In this document: positions 25,513 through 35,576 of the stretch, piece by piece
Position numbering within the stretch: the stretch's first letter is position 1
Layout: each line of letters opens with the position of its first letter
Source of the DNA: Hydrococcus rivularis NIES-593
GTDB taxonomy: Bacteria; Cyanobacteriota; Cyanobacteriia; Cyanobacteriales; Microcystaceae
DNA length: 64,000 bases
Assembly (NCBI RefSeq): GCF_001904635.1
Contig: NZ_MRCB01000010.1
Span: 74,105 to 138,104, forward strand
Direction of reading: 5' to 3'
The notes under the pieces: model-generated
Told to the model about the DNA's origin: nothing
Seen by the model: only the letters and a program-made list of their open reading frames with translations
Database searches by the model: none
Translations under genes and position numbers: made by a program

Positions 25513-26352
25513 GTGAAATCACAACCGTTACCACCACTGAGCCATAATTCGAGCAAACCGATAAAAGACCCGCAATTACCAACGATCCTAGCAGATAGCC
25601 TAACCGTCTTTTGGGGAGAATGGTTGAAGTTGCGATCGCGCATCGTGCAAATCGCTTCAACGGGATTAATCTCGCCTTTAATTTACATTTTCGCCTTCGG
25701 TTTGGGATTGGGCGGCGTCCTCGATCGCGCAATGAAACCGCCAGTAGGAGATAATTACCTAGAGTTTATTTTGCCAGGAATGGTCGCGCTGTCTTCTATG
25801 ACCATCAGCTTTGGAGGCACGACTTTTTCAATTTGCGGAGAACGCCTTTTTACTAAAACCTTTGAGGAAATCTTGCTTCTGCCAGTACATCCGCTTGCCT
25901 TACATCTTGGCAAAATGTTGGCAGGAATCGCGCGGGGACTGATGACTTCGGGTTCGGTTATTTTGGTGGCAGTGCTGTTTACTGGAAAAATCGGTAGTTT
26001 TCTCAATCCTTTATTTTTGTTGCTACTAACGCTCAATTGTGCCGTTTTCGCAGGGTTGGGAGTAATTATAGGATTGCGAGTTAAGTCTCTCGAAAGCGTA
26101 GGACTTTACAACAATTTTCTGATCGTTCCCATGTCCTTCTTAGGTGGAACCTTCTTCGATCCCACTACCTTGCCAGTCGCCCTTAAAATAATAGTCTATT
26201 GCCTGCCTCTAACCTATACCAGCGTCGGTTTGCGTGCGGCGGCGTATTCTTCCTTGTCTCAATTCCCTTGGTATTCCCTTCCTATCTTACTGATTGCCGC
26301 GATCGCGCTTTCTGTGGCAGGGGCTTATCAATTTTCCCACCAGCAGGATTGA
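25513..26352 (+). CDS. ABC-2 type transporter permease
   Basis: 279 residues, starting with GTG. About six transmembrane helices occur (around 43-65, 80-105, 130-152, 160-190, 200-220 and 252-270). The conserved ABC-2 elements are FAFGLGLGGVLD, the coupling-helix-like GERLFTKTFEEILLLPVHP and MSFLGGTFFDPTTLP. This is the DrrB/NodJ-like export permease class. No ATPase gene is adjacent, so its partner must be encoded elsewhere. Substrates of this class include polysaccharides, lipids and drugs, and none can be picked here. The ribosome-binding site is weak. Confidence 0.88.
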   Translation: MKSQPLPPLSHNSSKPIKDPQLPTILADSLTVFWGEWLKLRSRIVQIASTGLISPLIYIFAFGLGLGGVLDRAMKPPVGDNYLEFILPGMVALSSMTISFGGTTFSICGERLFTKTFEEILLLPVHPLALHLGKMLAGIARGLMTSGSVILVAVLFTGKIGSFLNPLFLLLLTLNCAVFAGLGVIIGLRVKSLESVGLYNNFLIVPMSFLGGTFFDPTTLPVALKIIVYCLPLTYTSVGLRAAAYSSLSQFPWYSLPILLIAAIALSVAGAYQFSHQQD

Positions 26353-26529
26353 AAGGGACTAGGGAGTGTGGGGAGATAATTAACGACTAACCACTAACTA
26401 CTAACTAATCCCCAATCCAAGATCTAAAATCCTTTCATCTCCAATCCAAAATCCGCCGTTCTCCTTGAAGCGGTTCAAGGAGCGTGCGGCGGCTTCGCCA
26501 AAATCGAAAATCCAAAATCAAAAAACTGG

Positions 26530-27423
26530 TTACTGATGAACTTCTTTTTGGATCTCGGCTAACATCATGCGTAAAGCTTGGTCGTGCAGCCAACCGACGA
26601 AACCGCTGTAGAGACAGTTTTCCTCGCGATCGGCTACAAAAATATGCTGGATTTGCAATGGATTGTTCCAAGTTCGAATCGTAATGCCATTGTTGAAAGT
26701 GATATGGATCTTCGATCGCCAGAAATCTCTGGGATGGGTATCCGTCATCCCTGGAAGCGATTGCAAGCGTTGAATTAAGTGTTTTGAGAAATCGGGTTTT
26801 GGAGCGACCGTTACGAGCGGATTAGCCCAAAAATCGCGAATGAGATCTACTAGATCGGGATGATTTTTCAGGGCGGCGTGAGAGATTCCTTTTAGACAGA
26901 CAAACTTGACGGGATCGAACTTAGTTGTCTCGACGGCAATCGTGCCATCGCTACCGCTGTCGATATCTCCAGCGATGACTAGCGTTGGAATTTTTGCGGC
27001 GATTCGTTGCGCGATCGCTCTGCGATTGATGCCCAAATCCCTTGCGATGCCAATACCGATGCCTAGCGGATCGATCGCGCGGGCAAGATCTGCTCCTCCC
27101 ACCGGAGAGGCAACTAATACTAATGACTCTACCTTCGATCGCAGTTTCGGGTAGCGATCGAGAACTTCGAGCCAAATTAAGCCACCCATTGAATGACCGA
27201 CAATCCTAATGGAGGCGTCGGGATAGCTGGCAACTGTCTCGATTGCAACTCGTGCGACATGCTCGATGAGGGGTTCGATCCACAGCCAGGTTTTCAAATA
27301 GCCCAGATTGGGAGCAATAACGAGAGTTTTTGGCGTGGCTAAGGCTTTTTTGGCAAATTGAGCGATCGCGCGGTTGGTATCTGCCCATCCGTGTTGGGCA
27401 AAGAGAATGTAATCTGAGGACAT
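26530..27423 (-). CDS. alpha/beta-hydrolase (lipase-like)
   Basis: 297 residues. The start FAQHGWADTNRAI is the oxyanion-loop strand, and VGHSMGG (about residues 74-80) is the nucleophile elbow with the catalytic Ser. LVIAGDIDSGSDG probably provides the Asp and GISHAAL the His, giving a complete triad. After the hydrolase domain, from about residue 215, a tail of 80 residues (KPDFSKHLIQRLQSLPGMTD, FNNGITIRTWNN) is not part of the core fold. Cytoplasmic location is likely as no signal peptide is seen. The substrate is unknown; esterase or lipase activity is the usual guess. Confidence 0.8.
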   Translation of the reverse strand: MSSDYILFAQHGWADTNRAIAQFAKKALATPKTLVIAPNLGYLKTWLWIEPLIEHVARVAIETVASYPDASIRIVGHSMGGLIWLEVLDRYPKLRSKVESLVLVASPVGGADLARAIDPLGIGIGIARDLGINRRAIAQRIAAKIPTLVIAGDIDSGSDGTIAVETTKFDPVKFVCLKGISHAALKNHPDLVDLIRDFWANPLVTVAPKPDFSKHLIQRLQSLPGMTDTHPRDFWRSKIHITFNNGITIRTWNNPLQIQHIFVADREENCLYSGFVGWLHDQALRMMLAEIQKEVHQ

Positions 27424-27568
27424 AAAAGATTCGATAGGGCTAGAGAATTTCCTGGCGCGATCGCGCGGATATTAGACTTCTTGCTGAAGTTGGGAAAGGG
27501 AAATTAAATTTTGTGCTTGAAAGCAGGAGGTCTATTCTTATTATGCAAGAGGCTGACGAGAATTGGCT

Positions 27569-27685
27569 TATACCAATTTTCAGGTTTTCGCGATCGGCAT
27601 TCTTCTCCCCTCTCCCAAATAGGGAGAGGAGTTGGGGGTGAGAGAGATCGACTCTCTGTGTCATTAATGAATGAAAATGGTATTA
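27569..27685. repeat. MITE-like repeat family A, copy 3
   Basis: An apparently complete copy of about 117 bp, from TATACCAATTTTCAGG to GAATGAAAATGGTATTA, with the same inner CCCCTCTCCC hairpin as copy 2 but in the opposite orientation. Confidence 0.85.
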
Positions 27686-27804
27686 ACTGCCAGTCCAGTT
27701 GTGCAGTTGTGCGATCGTTGCCAAAAATCGAAGCGGCGATCGCATTTGAAGCCGCCTCTTGTCATCGATACTCAAAGCTTGCACCTTTCCACCAATTCTA
27801 TGAC

Positions 27805-27840
27805 GATAGCCAAAGTCCTCTTAAGAGGACTTTGGCTATC
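27805..27840. terminator. 36-bp perfect palindrome downstream of the giant gene
   Basis: The half-site GATAGCCAAAGTCCTCTT is followed by its exact reverse complement, with no central loop bases. It ends 21 bases after the stop of the giant gene. There is no T run on either strand, so it could be a bidirectional stop signal or a binding site. In RNA it would fold into a hairpin of about 16 bp. Confidence 0.6.
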
Positions 27841-27861
27841 AGCTAGGAACTTCATCCTGGC

Positions 27862-30800
27862 TTAGATAGGCATAATCGCGACTCGGATAACCGCATCGTT
27901 ATAGTCGGCATCGCCGCCATTGACGAGATCCTCGAAACCGAAGGTATTGTCTCCGAGCAATCGCAGATGATCGAAGCCATCCGCATTTGACGCTAGGAAG
28001 GGGAAGTAAGCTTGCGATTGGAAACCGTCAGCAAGAATATAGGGTGCATAGAAAATACCGCCTTCAATATTGACTGTCGCAGAAGTCGTGTCTTTGTCAA
28101 ACTGACCGACATTTTGAGCTAGCGCCGCCTCTGCATACCCTGGCTGACCTGGAGTTATCAAAGCGCCGGTTAGGGGATCGCGCACCGCTCCAGTAGCATC
28201 TTCTAGGCGATAAAGACCTACAATATTGTCGTAGGAAGCTTCTTGGAAGATAGATATCTGAGCTTGCAAGGTTTGCCCAGTCAACTCGCTCAAATCCAGC
28301 AGTTCCCGTTGACCATCTCCTTGCAGTTTACTGCCGATGGGAACGGGTTTGTCGGTCACTTCCACGGTCAGCCGCATGTCGTTAAAGTCGCGATCGCTCC
28401 TCCGACCGCGATCTTCCCAACCGAGAGAGAAAGCACCCTCGACTTTACCGACTTCGAGATGGTTGAAATTATCGTTATTGGCTTCAGCCGTAGCAAAGAA
28501 GACGTTATCGGGAATCTCGCCTGCATCGATGCGAGCGAGAGTTGCATCGACAGTACTATCCTGTACGAAGAAGAAATTCAGGAGGTCGTCAGATCGGAAG
28601 CCTTCCATGATGCGGGTGGGATTTTCGCCGAACAATTGGGAATACCCACTCAAGGAGGAGAAGATAACGCGACCCGATCGCAGTGCCGTCTCTACGTAAC
28701 CCGCTTCGCCCGGAGCAATGCCGTCAATGGTACCGTTTTCATCATCGACTGCAAAGAAGCCTACCTCGCTGACTAAATCTGCCTGGTTTTCAGTGAGAGT
28801 AAATTTGAGCCGCACTTCGGGCGCTACATTGACGTTGACCGTCGCGGTTTCTTCGTTACCGTCGGGATCGCTAACGGTGTAGGAGAAGGTATCGGTGAAC
28901 GGTTGGAAGTTACCTCTGATGGAGAATAGACCTCGATTGCCCGATCGATTGAGGCTAAAAACGCTTTCTCCCTGGTTGTTAGGCGCGTAGAAAAGGCGAT
29001 CGTCGCTGGGATCGTCGGGCGTGCCATTGTCATCGATCCTGACCGTCCCTCGCAGCCCTTGCGTCACGCTGACGATGCGCAAGGCTTGTCGGTTGGGATC
29101 GCTGTCGTTGCCCAAGACGTTAATGAATATGCCTGCACCAGGAATGACAGAAACATCGTCATCGGCAGCATTGGGTCGATTGGGGTCTACCTTGACAGAA
29201 ACAATCGCTTCATAAGAATTGCCCAACGCATCGATCGCGGTGTAAGTAAATTCGTCTTTCCCTTCAAAACCGGGATTGGGCGTATAGACGAGAAAGTCGT
29301 CGCTGGGATCGTTGGGAGTACCATTGTCATTGATGGTAACGGTTCCGTTGGCTGGGTTGGTAACCGAACCGATCCTCAGTCCCCTGCTATCGTTGTCGAG
29401 AACTCGAATATTAACGGGTTCGTTCGGCGGCGTGGCAATACTGTCGTCTTTGGCAGGAGAGGGATTTCTGACGGCGACAGCCACGTTAGCGGTAAACTCG
29501 TTACCTTGAGCATCTCTGGCGGTATAGCTAAAGCTATCGCTGCCTGTGAAGCCAGGATTGGGCGTATAGACGAGGAAGTCGTCTGTAGGGTCGTTGGGCG
29601 TGCCGTTGTCGTTAATGGTAACGGTCCCGTTGGCTGGATTGGTAATCGAGCTAATTCTTAGTCCCTCAGCATCGTTATTGAGAACGTTGAGGAAAATCGG
29701 CGTATCCCTAAGCGCCCTGCCGCGATCGTCTGCGGCTTGGACTAGGGGGGGATTAGAGTCTCGATCGGGAAGGCGATTATCAGTGCGATCGGGGATGCCG
29801 TTGCCGTCTTGGTCGAGGTTGGGATTGAGGGGCACCCCTCCTGTTGCCGGATCGACGCTATCGGCTAGTCCGTCGCCGTTGCTGTCGCTGAAGTTATCCA
29901 CTTGGCCGTCATTGTTGGCATCGACTCCGCCGGCTTCGACGAGGTCGAACTGTCCGTCGCCGTCGCTGTCGAGGTCTTGGAAATCTCTGATGCCATCGCC
30001 GTCGCTGTCGGGCGCGGACAGGGGCGTGCCATTGGTGGTTGGATCGACGCTGTCAGCTAGTCCATCGCCGTTGCTATCGATGAAGTTGTCGATAATTCCG
30101 TCGCCGTTAGCATCGATGCCTCCTGCTTCTATAACGTCGGTAATGCCGTCGTTGTCGCTGTCGCGATCGCGGAAATCGCTGACGCCATCGCCGTCGCTGT
30201 CGGGCACGGGCAAGGCTGTTCCTCCAGCAGCCGGATCGACGCTATCGGCTAAACCATTGCCGTTGCTATCGTTGAAGTTATCTATTCTGCCGTCGCCGTT
30301 AGCATCAACTCCGCCCGCCTCGACGAGATCGCTAATGCCGTCGTTGTCGCTGTCGAGGTCGAAACTGTCGGGAATCCCATCGCCGTCGGTGTCTCTGGTA
30401 GGATCTCCTTGTTGTTCGATGCTATCTAAAATGCCGTCGTTGTCGTCGTCGAGGTCGGCGCTATCGGGAATGCCATCCCCATCAAAGTCTCCATTATCTA
30501 GGCGGTCGGCTAGTCCATTGCCATTGCTGTCGAGGCTGGGATTGAGAGGCACCCCGCCCGTTTTGGGATCGATGCTATCTGCGAGTCCATCGCCGTTGCT
30601 GTCACTGAAATTATCGACAATGCCATCGCCGTTAGTATCAACTCCGCCCGCTTCGACGAGATCGGCAACGCCATCGTTGTCGCTATCGCGATCGCGAAAA
30701 TCTCTGATGCCATCGCCGTCTGTATCGGGTACGGATAAGGGAGTGCCTCCAGTTGATGAGCTAACTCTGTCTGCTATACCGTCTCGGTTACTATCGATGA

Positions 30801-33800
30801 AATTATCGATAATGCCATCGCCGTTAGCGTCGATGCCTCCGGCTTCTATGACATCGGTAATGCCGTCGTTATCGCTGTCGAGGTCTTGAAAATCTCTGAC
30901 GCCATCGCCATCGGTGTCGGGTGCGGGCAACGGAGATCCTTCTACGCTGTCGGCTACTCCATTCCCATTGCTATCGCTGAAGTTATCGACAATTCCGTCG
31001 CCGTTAGCATCAACTCCGCCCGCCTCGACGAGATCGCTAATGCCGTCGTTGTCGCTGTCGAGGTCGAAACTGTCGGGAATCCCATCGCCGTCGGTGTCTC
31101 TGGTAGGATCTCCTTGTTGTTCGATGCTATCTAAAATGCCGTCGTTGTCGTCGTCGAGGTCGGCGCTATCGGGAATGCCATCCCTATCAAAGTCTCCATT
31201 ATCTAGGCGGTCGGCTAGTCCATTGCCGTCTTGGTCGAGGTTGGGATTGAGGGGCACCCCTCCTGTTGCCGGATCGACGCTATCGGCTAGTCCGTCGCCG
31301 TTGCTGTCGCTGAAGTTATCCACTTGGCCGTCATTGTTGGCATCGACTCCGCCGGCTTCGACGAGGTCGAACTGTCCGTCGCCGTCGCTGTCGAGGTCTT
31401 GGAAATCTCTGATGCCATCGCCGTCGCTGTCGGGCGCGGACAGGGGCGTGCCATTGGTGGTTGGATCGACGCTGTCGGCTAATCCGTTGCCATTGCTATC
31501 GCTGAAGTTGTCGATAATTCCGTCGCCGTTAGCGTCGATGCCTCCCGCTTCGACGAGATCGCTAATGCCGTCGTTGTCGCTGTCGAGGTCTTGAAAATCT
31601 CTGACTCCATCGCCGTCGGTATCGGGAAGGGATAGGGGTACTCCTCCCGTTTTGGAATCGACGAGATCTGCCAACCCGTCGCTGTTACTGTCGCTGAGGT
31701 TATCTAAAATGCCATCGCCGTTAGCGTCGATGCCGCCGGCTTCGACGAGATCGGCAATGCCGTCATTGTCGCTATCGAGGTCTTGGAAATCTCTGACGCC
31801 ATCGCCGTCGGTATCGGGGACGGGCAACGGAGATCCCTCTATGCCATCGGCTAATCCGTTGCCATTACTATCGCTGAAGCTATCGATAATTCCATCACCG
31901 TTAGTATCAACTTCGCCGGCTTCGATTACATCGGCAATGCCGTCGTTATCGCTGTCAAGGTCTTGAAAATCGCTGATTCCATCGCCATCTGTGTCGGGCA
32001 CAGACAGGGCTGTTCCTCCCGCCGCTGGGTCAACGCTGTCTGCCAGTCCATTGCCGTTGCTGTCGCTGAAGTTATCGACAATTCCGTCGCCGTTAGTATC
32101 AACTCCGCCGGCTTCGACGAGATCGCTAATGCCGTCGTTGTCACTGTCGAGGTCGAGGTTGTCGAGAATCCCGTCGCCGTCCGTATCGCGATTCGGATCT
32201 CCGTTTTGCTCGGTGTTATCTAAGATGCCGTCATTATCGCTGTCGAGGTCGCGATAATTGGCTACGCCGTCGCCATCTGTATTAAGCACGGGTAGAGGCG
32301 TACCTCCTGAACTCGGATCGACGCTGTCTCCCAGTCCGTTAGCATTTCCGTCGCTAAAATTATCTATCTCGCCATTATTGTCGGTATCGGTTCCGCCTGC
32401 TTCGAGCAAATCGAAAAGACCGTCGCCATCGCTATCTAAGTCTTGGAAATCTGGAACTCCATCGCCGTCGCTACTGGCAAGGGTATAGTTGAGACTGCCG
32501 GAGTCGGAAGTAGTTTCAACGGCATCGGCAAGACCGTTGGCTCCGAAGCCAGAGTCTATAATTCCATCATTATTGCTATCGAGAGCTGCGATTTGAGCAT
32601 CGCTCAGACCGCTTTCGCGTAGATCGGTAATGCCGTCGTTGTCGCTATCGAGGTCGATACTGTCGATAATCCCGTCGCCGTCCGTGTCACGGTTAGGATC
32701 TCCATTTTGCTCGACGGCATCAGGAATGCCATCATTATCGTCGTCGAGGTCATTGACATTGATAATGCCGTCTCCATCGGTATCTGCACTAACGTTGATA
32801 GTGCTGGTAACGGGGCTACTGGTTGCGGTTCCGTCATTGGCAGTAAAAGTGAAAACGCGATCGCCATCTGTTGGCGTTGGCTTATTGTTTTGGTAGGTAA
32901 TGCCCCGCAACAAAGCTGTGAAATCGGCATTGGGAATAATCCCCCCGCCTTGTTTGGTAATAGTAATCGTACTGCTGCTAACGGAGATATCAATAGGCGT
33001 ATTTCCTGCCGTACCACTAGCGCTGCCATCGACTAGAGGAACTGCTGTTCCGCCGATGGTTAGAATTTCATTAGCTCCATCGGCTACGCCAGACAGGGCA
33101 ATGGTTATTGTTTGAACCTCGTCGCCGTCGGGGTCAGTAGCCGTCGCTTCTGTAGGACTGGCAATGTTTACGGCAATGCCGCTTCCAATAACGGTATTAC
33201 TGAAGTTTTGACCGCTGGCGCTGCCGTTGAGGTCGAGAGCGGGCGGGTCGGGCTGGGCGTTGACGGTGATGGCAATGCTGTCGGTATCAGTGCCACCGTT
33301 GCCATCGTCAGTTTGGATTTGAATGCTAGCCGAACCATTGAAGTTGGGACTTGGGGTAAAGATAAGTCCATTGAGGGCATTATTAACATCTGCTAGTGGA
33401 CCGCTGACGGTTACAGTGTCCGTGCCATTGCCAGTGACGGTAACGTTAGCAGTACTGCCTAGCGTCAGGATACCGTTACTGGCAGTAAGGGTTACTGTTG
33501 GGCTGGAGTTAGCATCGACATCGGTAATGCTAATCCGGTTGCTATTGGCACTGTTGAAAGTGAGAGGATTGTCCTCGTTAATAGTCCCTGTAGCACTCTG
33601 AAGATTGTTGACGGGCGGATCGTTAACGCCCGCGATCGCAACGTTAACTGTCGCAGTATTTGTACCCCCACCCGCACCGTTCGAGATAGTATATTGAAAC
33701 GTCTCGGTAGCTGTTTGACCAACCGCGAGGGTTTGATAAGCATTGTTGGGATTGTAGGAGAAAGTTCCGTCGGCATTCATCGTGACCGAAGTGCCGGAAC

Positions 33801-35046
33801 CAAGGGTAATCGTGGTAGGCGTGCCCGAACTAACGGCAGTCCCATTAACCGCAGTAACTGTCAGGGGATTTGAATTAGGATCGCTATCTGCACCATTGCC
33901 GTTATCGGCTAAAACATTTCCACTGACCGAGTTATCTTCGTTCGTGGAAAAATTATCGTTATTGGCGACAGGGACGGTAATTGTTACGGGGTTAGAAAAG
34001 ACGTACTCCAAATTGCCGTCTATGTCGAAGAAACGTCCTCCATTTTTGATAGCGTTATACGTGACTTGCCATGAGGAGACATTATCCCATTCATAATTGA
34101 TTGCAGACGTAGGTCCGCCGTTCTCATTTGCACTGCCCTGAGCTTGTACCACACCCTGTACAGTGGTCACGACTAAATTCGTAGGGGTATTGACTGAGTA
34201 TCTATTTGGGGCAGCCGATATCCTTTCTATCGGATCGGTCGTGCTGTTCCCATCTAAATCCGCAATCGTAAAAGTGGTATTAGCAAAGATTGGGTTAGTA
34301 GTCCCTGCCTCGAAGATCTCCCAGAGAATGGTAACTTGCCTTCCAGTAGAGCCAGAATCGATTATGAGCCTAATATCATTAGGATTAGTCGCCCGCGTCC
34401 ATGTAAGCCCTCCTGAAGGATTTGCGGAGACGATCGTTCCCCTTAAATCAACAGAGGTGCCGTTGACGTTACCGACATTCTGATAGGTAGCCGAGAGTCC
34501 GTCTGGGGCAACTACTGGGTCGCTCGTTACTGTAATGAGAAGCTGTTGAAGCAAGCCTTTCCAGCCACTACGAACCTCCTCGCGAATAGGGATTGAAACT
34601 GCAATGGCTCCCAGGCGCTTATCTAAATGCCAATTGCCTCCAAGGGTTTGATGACCGATGGGAGTACTTGAGGCAGCAACAGAAGCTCCCGTGAGGCGAT
34701 GGAGCTTTTCAATAAACTCGTCGCCCGCATCCCCAGCAGCTACGTTACAACCGTAGAGGAGAAGGTTAGGAGACGACCAAGATTGAAGCTGTTGGCTGTA
34801 GCGGTTTAGGGTATCCAAGCTCAGTTGGCTGTTGCCCAGATACAAGCAGCCAGGAGAGCCGTGAGAGATAATGTGAAGCGCGGCGACATTAGAAAATTTC
34901 TTGAGAATTCTTGTAATTTGCTCAACTCCATCCGAGCCAGAGTCGAGGATAAAAACTTTTGTTCCGGGAACAATACCGCTGACTAGGCTTTGATAGTCCT
35001 TAACAGCAGAATCGATAAAGATAACGGTCTCACCCACAAAAAACAT
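27862..35046 (-). CDS. giant calcium-binding-repeat surface protein (DUF4347, thrombospondin-3-like repeats, DUF4114)
   Basis: 2,394 residues from the ATG at 35046; the frame is open to a TTG at 35070. Order of parts: DUF4347 (about 5-165, IDSAVKDYQSLVSGI, LHIISHGSPG, LLLYGCNVAAG), which resembles a caspase/gingipain-like fold with the HG and C motif positions kept; an unclear region; Ig/cadherin-like repeats (about 350-740, with TFSYNPN and FNFSGSASI-type strands); about 1,000 residues of thrombospondin type-3-like repeats (about 750-1770, DTDGDGIPDSFDLDSDNDG units) that bind Ca2+; three repeats of about 90 residues (LNVLNNDAEGLRISS, NPANGTVTINDNGTP); and two C-terminal DUF4114 domains (about 2080-2394). 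No signal peptide is obvious, which fits type I export. It is likely an adhesin or S-layer-like structural protein. No secretion genes lie next to it. Confidence 0.9.
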   Translation of the reverse strand: MFFVGETVIFIDSAVKDYQSLVSGIVPGTKVFILDSGSDGVEQITRILKKFSNVAALHIISHGSPGCLYLGNSQLSLDTLNRYSQQLQSWSSPNLLLYGCNVAAGDAGDEFIEKLHRLTGASVAASSTPIGHQTLGGNWHLDKRLGAIAVSIPIREEVRSGWKGLLQQLLITVTSDPVVAPDGLSATYQNVGNVNGTSVDLRGTIVSANPSGGLTWTRATNPNDIRLIIDSGSTGRQVTILWEIFEAGTTNPIFANTTFTIADLDGNSTTDPIERISAAPNRYSVNTPTNLVVTTVQGVVQAQGSANENGGPTSAINYEWDNVSSWQVTYNAIKNGGRFFDIDGNLEYVFSNPVTITVPVANNDNFSTNEDNSVSGNVLADNGNGADSDPNSNPLTVTAVNGTAVSSGTPTTITLGSGTSVTMNADGTFSYNPNNAYQTLAVGQTATETFQYTISNGAGGGTNTATVNVAIAGVNDPPVNNLQSATGTINEDNPLTFNSANSNRISITDVDANSSPTVTLTASNGILTLGSTANVTVTGNGTDTVTVSGPLADVNNALNGLIFTPSPNFNGSASIQIQTDDGNGGTDTDSIAITVNAQPDPPALDLNGSASGQNFSNTVIGSGIAVNIASPTEATATDPDGDEVQTITIALSGVADGANEILTIGGTAVPLVDGSASGTAGNTPIDISVSSSTITITKQGGGIIPNADFTALLRGITYQNNKPTPTDGDRVFTFTANDGTATSSPVTSTINVSADTDGDGIINVNDLDDDNDGIPDAVEQNGDPNRDTDGDGIIDSIDLDSDNDGITDLRESGLSDAQIAALDSNNDGIIDSGFGANGLADAVETTSDSGSLNYTLASSDGDGVPDFQDLDSDGDGLFDLLEAGGTDTDNNGEIDNFSDGNANGLGDSVDPSSGGTPLPVLNTDGDGVANYRDLDSDNDGILDNTEQNGDPNRDTDGDGILDNLDLDSDNDGISDLVEAGGVDTNGDGIVDNFSDSNGNGLADSVDPAAGGTALSVPDTDGDGISDFQDLDSDNDGIADVIEAGEVDTNGDGIIDSFSDSNGNGLADGIEGSPLPVPDTDGDGVRDFQDLDSDNDGIADLVEAGGIDANGDGILDNLSDSNSDGLADLVDSKTGGVPLSLPDTDGDGVRDFQDLDSDNDGISDLVEAGGIDANGDGIIDNFSDSNGNGLADSVDPTTNGTPLSAPDSDGDGIRDFQDLDSDGDGQFDLVEAGGVDANNDGQVDNFSDSNGDGLADSVDPATGGVPLNPNLDQDGNGLADRLDNGDFDRDGIPDSADLDDDNDGILDSIEQQGDPTRDTDGDGIPDSFDLDSDNDGISDLVEAGGVDANGDGIVDNFSDSNGNGVADSVEGSPLPAPDTDGDGVRDFQDLDSDNDGITDVIEAGGIDANGDGIIDNFIDSNRDGIADRVSSSTGGTPLSVPDTDGDGIRDFRDRDSDNDGVADLVEAGGVDTNGDGIVDNFSDSNGDGLADSIDPKTGGVPLNPSLDSNGNGLADRLDNGDFDGDGIPDSADLDDDNDGILDSIEQQGDPTRDTDGDGIPDSFDLDSDNDGISDLVEAGGVDANGDGRIDNFNDSNGNGLADSVDPAAGGTALPVPDSDGDGVSDFRDRDSDNDGITDVIEAGGIDANGDGIIDNFIDSNGDGLADSVDPTTNGTPLSAPDSDGDGIRDFQDLDSDGDGQFDLVEAGGVDANNDGQVDNFSDSNGDGLADSVDPATGGVPLNPNLDQDGNGIPDRTDNRLPDRDSNPPLVQAADDRGRALRDTPIFLNVLNNDAEGLRISSITNPANGTVTINDNGTPNDPTDDFLVYTPNPGFTGSDSFSYTARDAQGNEFTANVAVAVRNPSPAKDDSIATPPNEPVNIRVLDNDSRGLRIGSVTNPANGTVTINDNGTPNDPSDDFLVYTPNPGFEGKDEFTYTAIDALGNSYEAIVSVKVDPNRPNAADDDVSVIPGAGIFINVLGNDSDPNRQALRIVSVTQGLRGTVRIDDNGTPDDPSDDRLFYAPNNQGESVFSLNRSGNRGLFSIRGNFQPFTDTFSYTVSDPDGNEETATVNVNVAPEVRLKFTLTENQADLVSEVGFFAVDDENGTIDGIAPGEAGYVETALRSGRVIFSSLSGYSQLFGENPTRIMEGFRSDDLLNFFFVQDSTVDATLARIDAGEIPDNVFFATAEANNDNFNHLEVGKVEGAFSLGWEDRGRRSDRDFNDMRLTVEVTDKPVPIGSKLQGDGQRELLDLSELTGQTLQAQISIFQEASYDNIVGLYRLEDATGAVRDPLTGALITPGQPGYAEAALAQNVGQFDKDTTSATVNIEGGIFYAPYILADGFQSQAYFPFLASNADGFDHLRLLGDNTFGFEDLVNGGDADYNDAVIRVAIMPI
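29745..32790. repeat. DNA encoding the type-3 repeat array, with near-identical blocks
   Basis: The array is highly repetitive as DNA. The 254-bp block 29801-30054 is identical by eye to 31223-31476 (offset 1,422). The block of about 235 bp at 30290-30523 matches 30995-31228 with one visible mismatch (offset 705). Offsets near 705 and twice 705 point to a higher-order unit. Such identity means recent duplication or conversion. Confidence 0.85.
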
Positions 35047-35405
35047 GTAGTAATAGCTCCAATTGCTCAAACACTATGGATTACCAATCAAAACTCTCTT
35101 TCTTCACCCAAGCTAGCCACGCAACAGTCCTTTTTGAAGCTCGATCGCAAAATGATTTTTTGCCAATTGCTTTAAAAAGACTGAGTCAGCCAGATTTGTG
35201 AATTTTAATTTGCACTTCAAATATGCAATTAAGATTATATAAATGAATGTTTGTATTATTCCAGCGAATAATTATAAAAAAAGTTAAGATTCTAGTTTGC
35301 TTTTTTTGACAACTTATTATTATTGCGATCGCGTCTATGGTTGCGCTGAATAAAGAGATGAAATTTATCCTCAAAAAAATATGAAAAAATGAAGTCTGTC
35401 TTCTG

Positions 35406-35554
35406 GTTGAGTGACAAATCTTTGTCCCCTCATCCCTAAATCCCTTCTCCCACAAGAGGTGAAGGGACTTCAGTCCAAAGTCTTAAGTTAAAAGCTCCTA
35501 TCCCGTTCTGGGAGAGGGGTTGGGGTGAGGACGATTTGAGTTTTGTCACTCAAC
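35406..35554. repeat. MITE-like repeat family B, copy 2
   Basis: 149 bp with the same 13-bp perfect terminal inverted repeats as 18833-18981. Internal differences are single substitutions (for example CACAAGAGGTG against CATAAGGGGAG), so both copies derive from one parent. Confidence 0.88.
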
Positions 35555-35576
35555 TAGGTCTGTCTTAGAATCCCAA

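Larger units (their letters stand above)
27424..27861. other. intergenic stretch with family A repeat and palindrome
   Basis: It holds family A copy 3 (27569-27685) and a 36-bp perfect palindrome (27805-27840). Several short reading frames here come from the repeat and have no support. Confidence 0.6.

Noticed and set aside
29594..30889. 431-codon open frame antisense to the giant gene (and similar ones at 30914-31594 and 31991-32257)
   Set aside because: Long antisense frames follow from the repeated GAC/GAT codons of the type-3 repeats; the products are low-complexity Ser-Pro-Leu strings.
29745..32790. CRISPR-like or tandem non-coding array
   Set aside because: The repeats are in frame, code for DxDxDG units throughout and have no spacer pattern.
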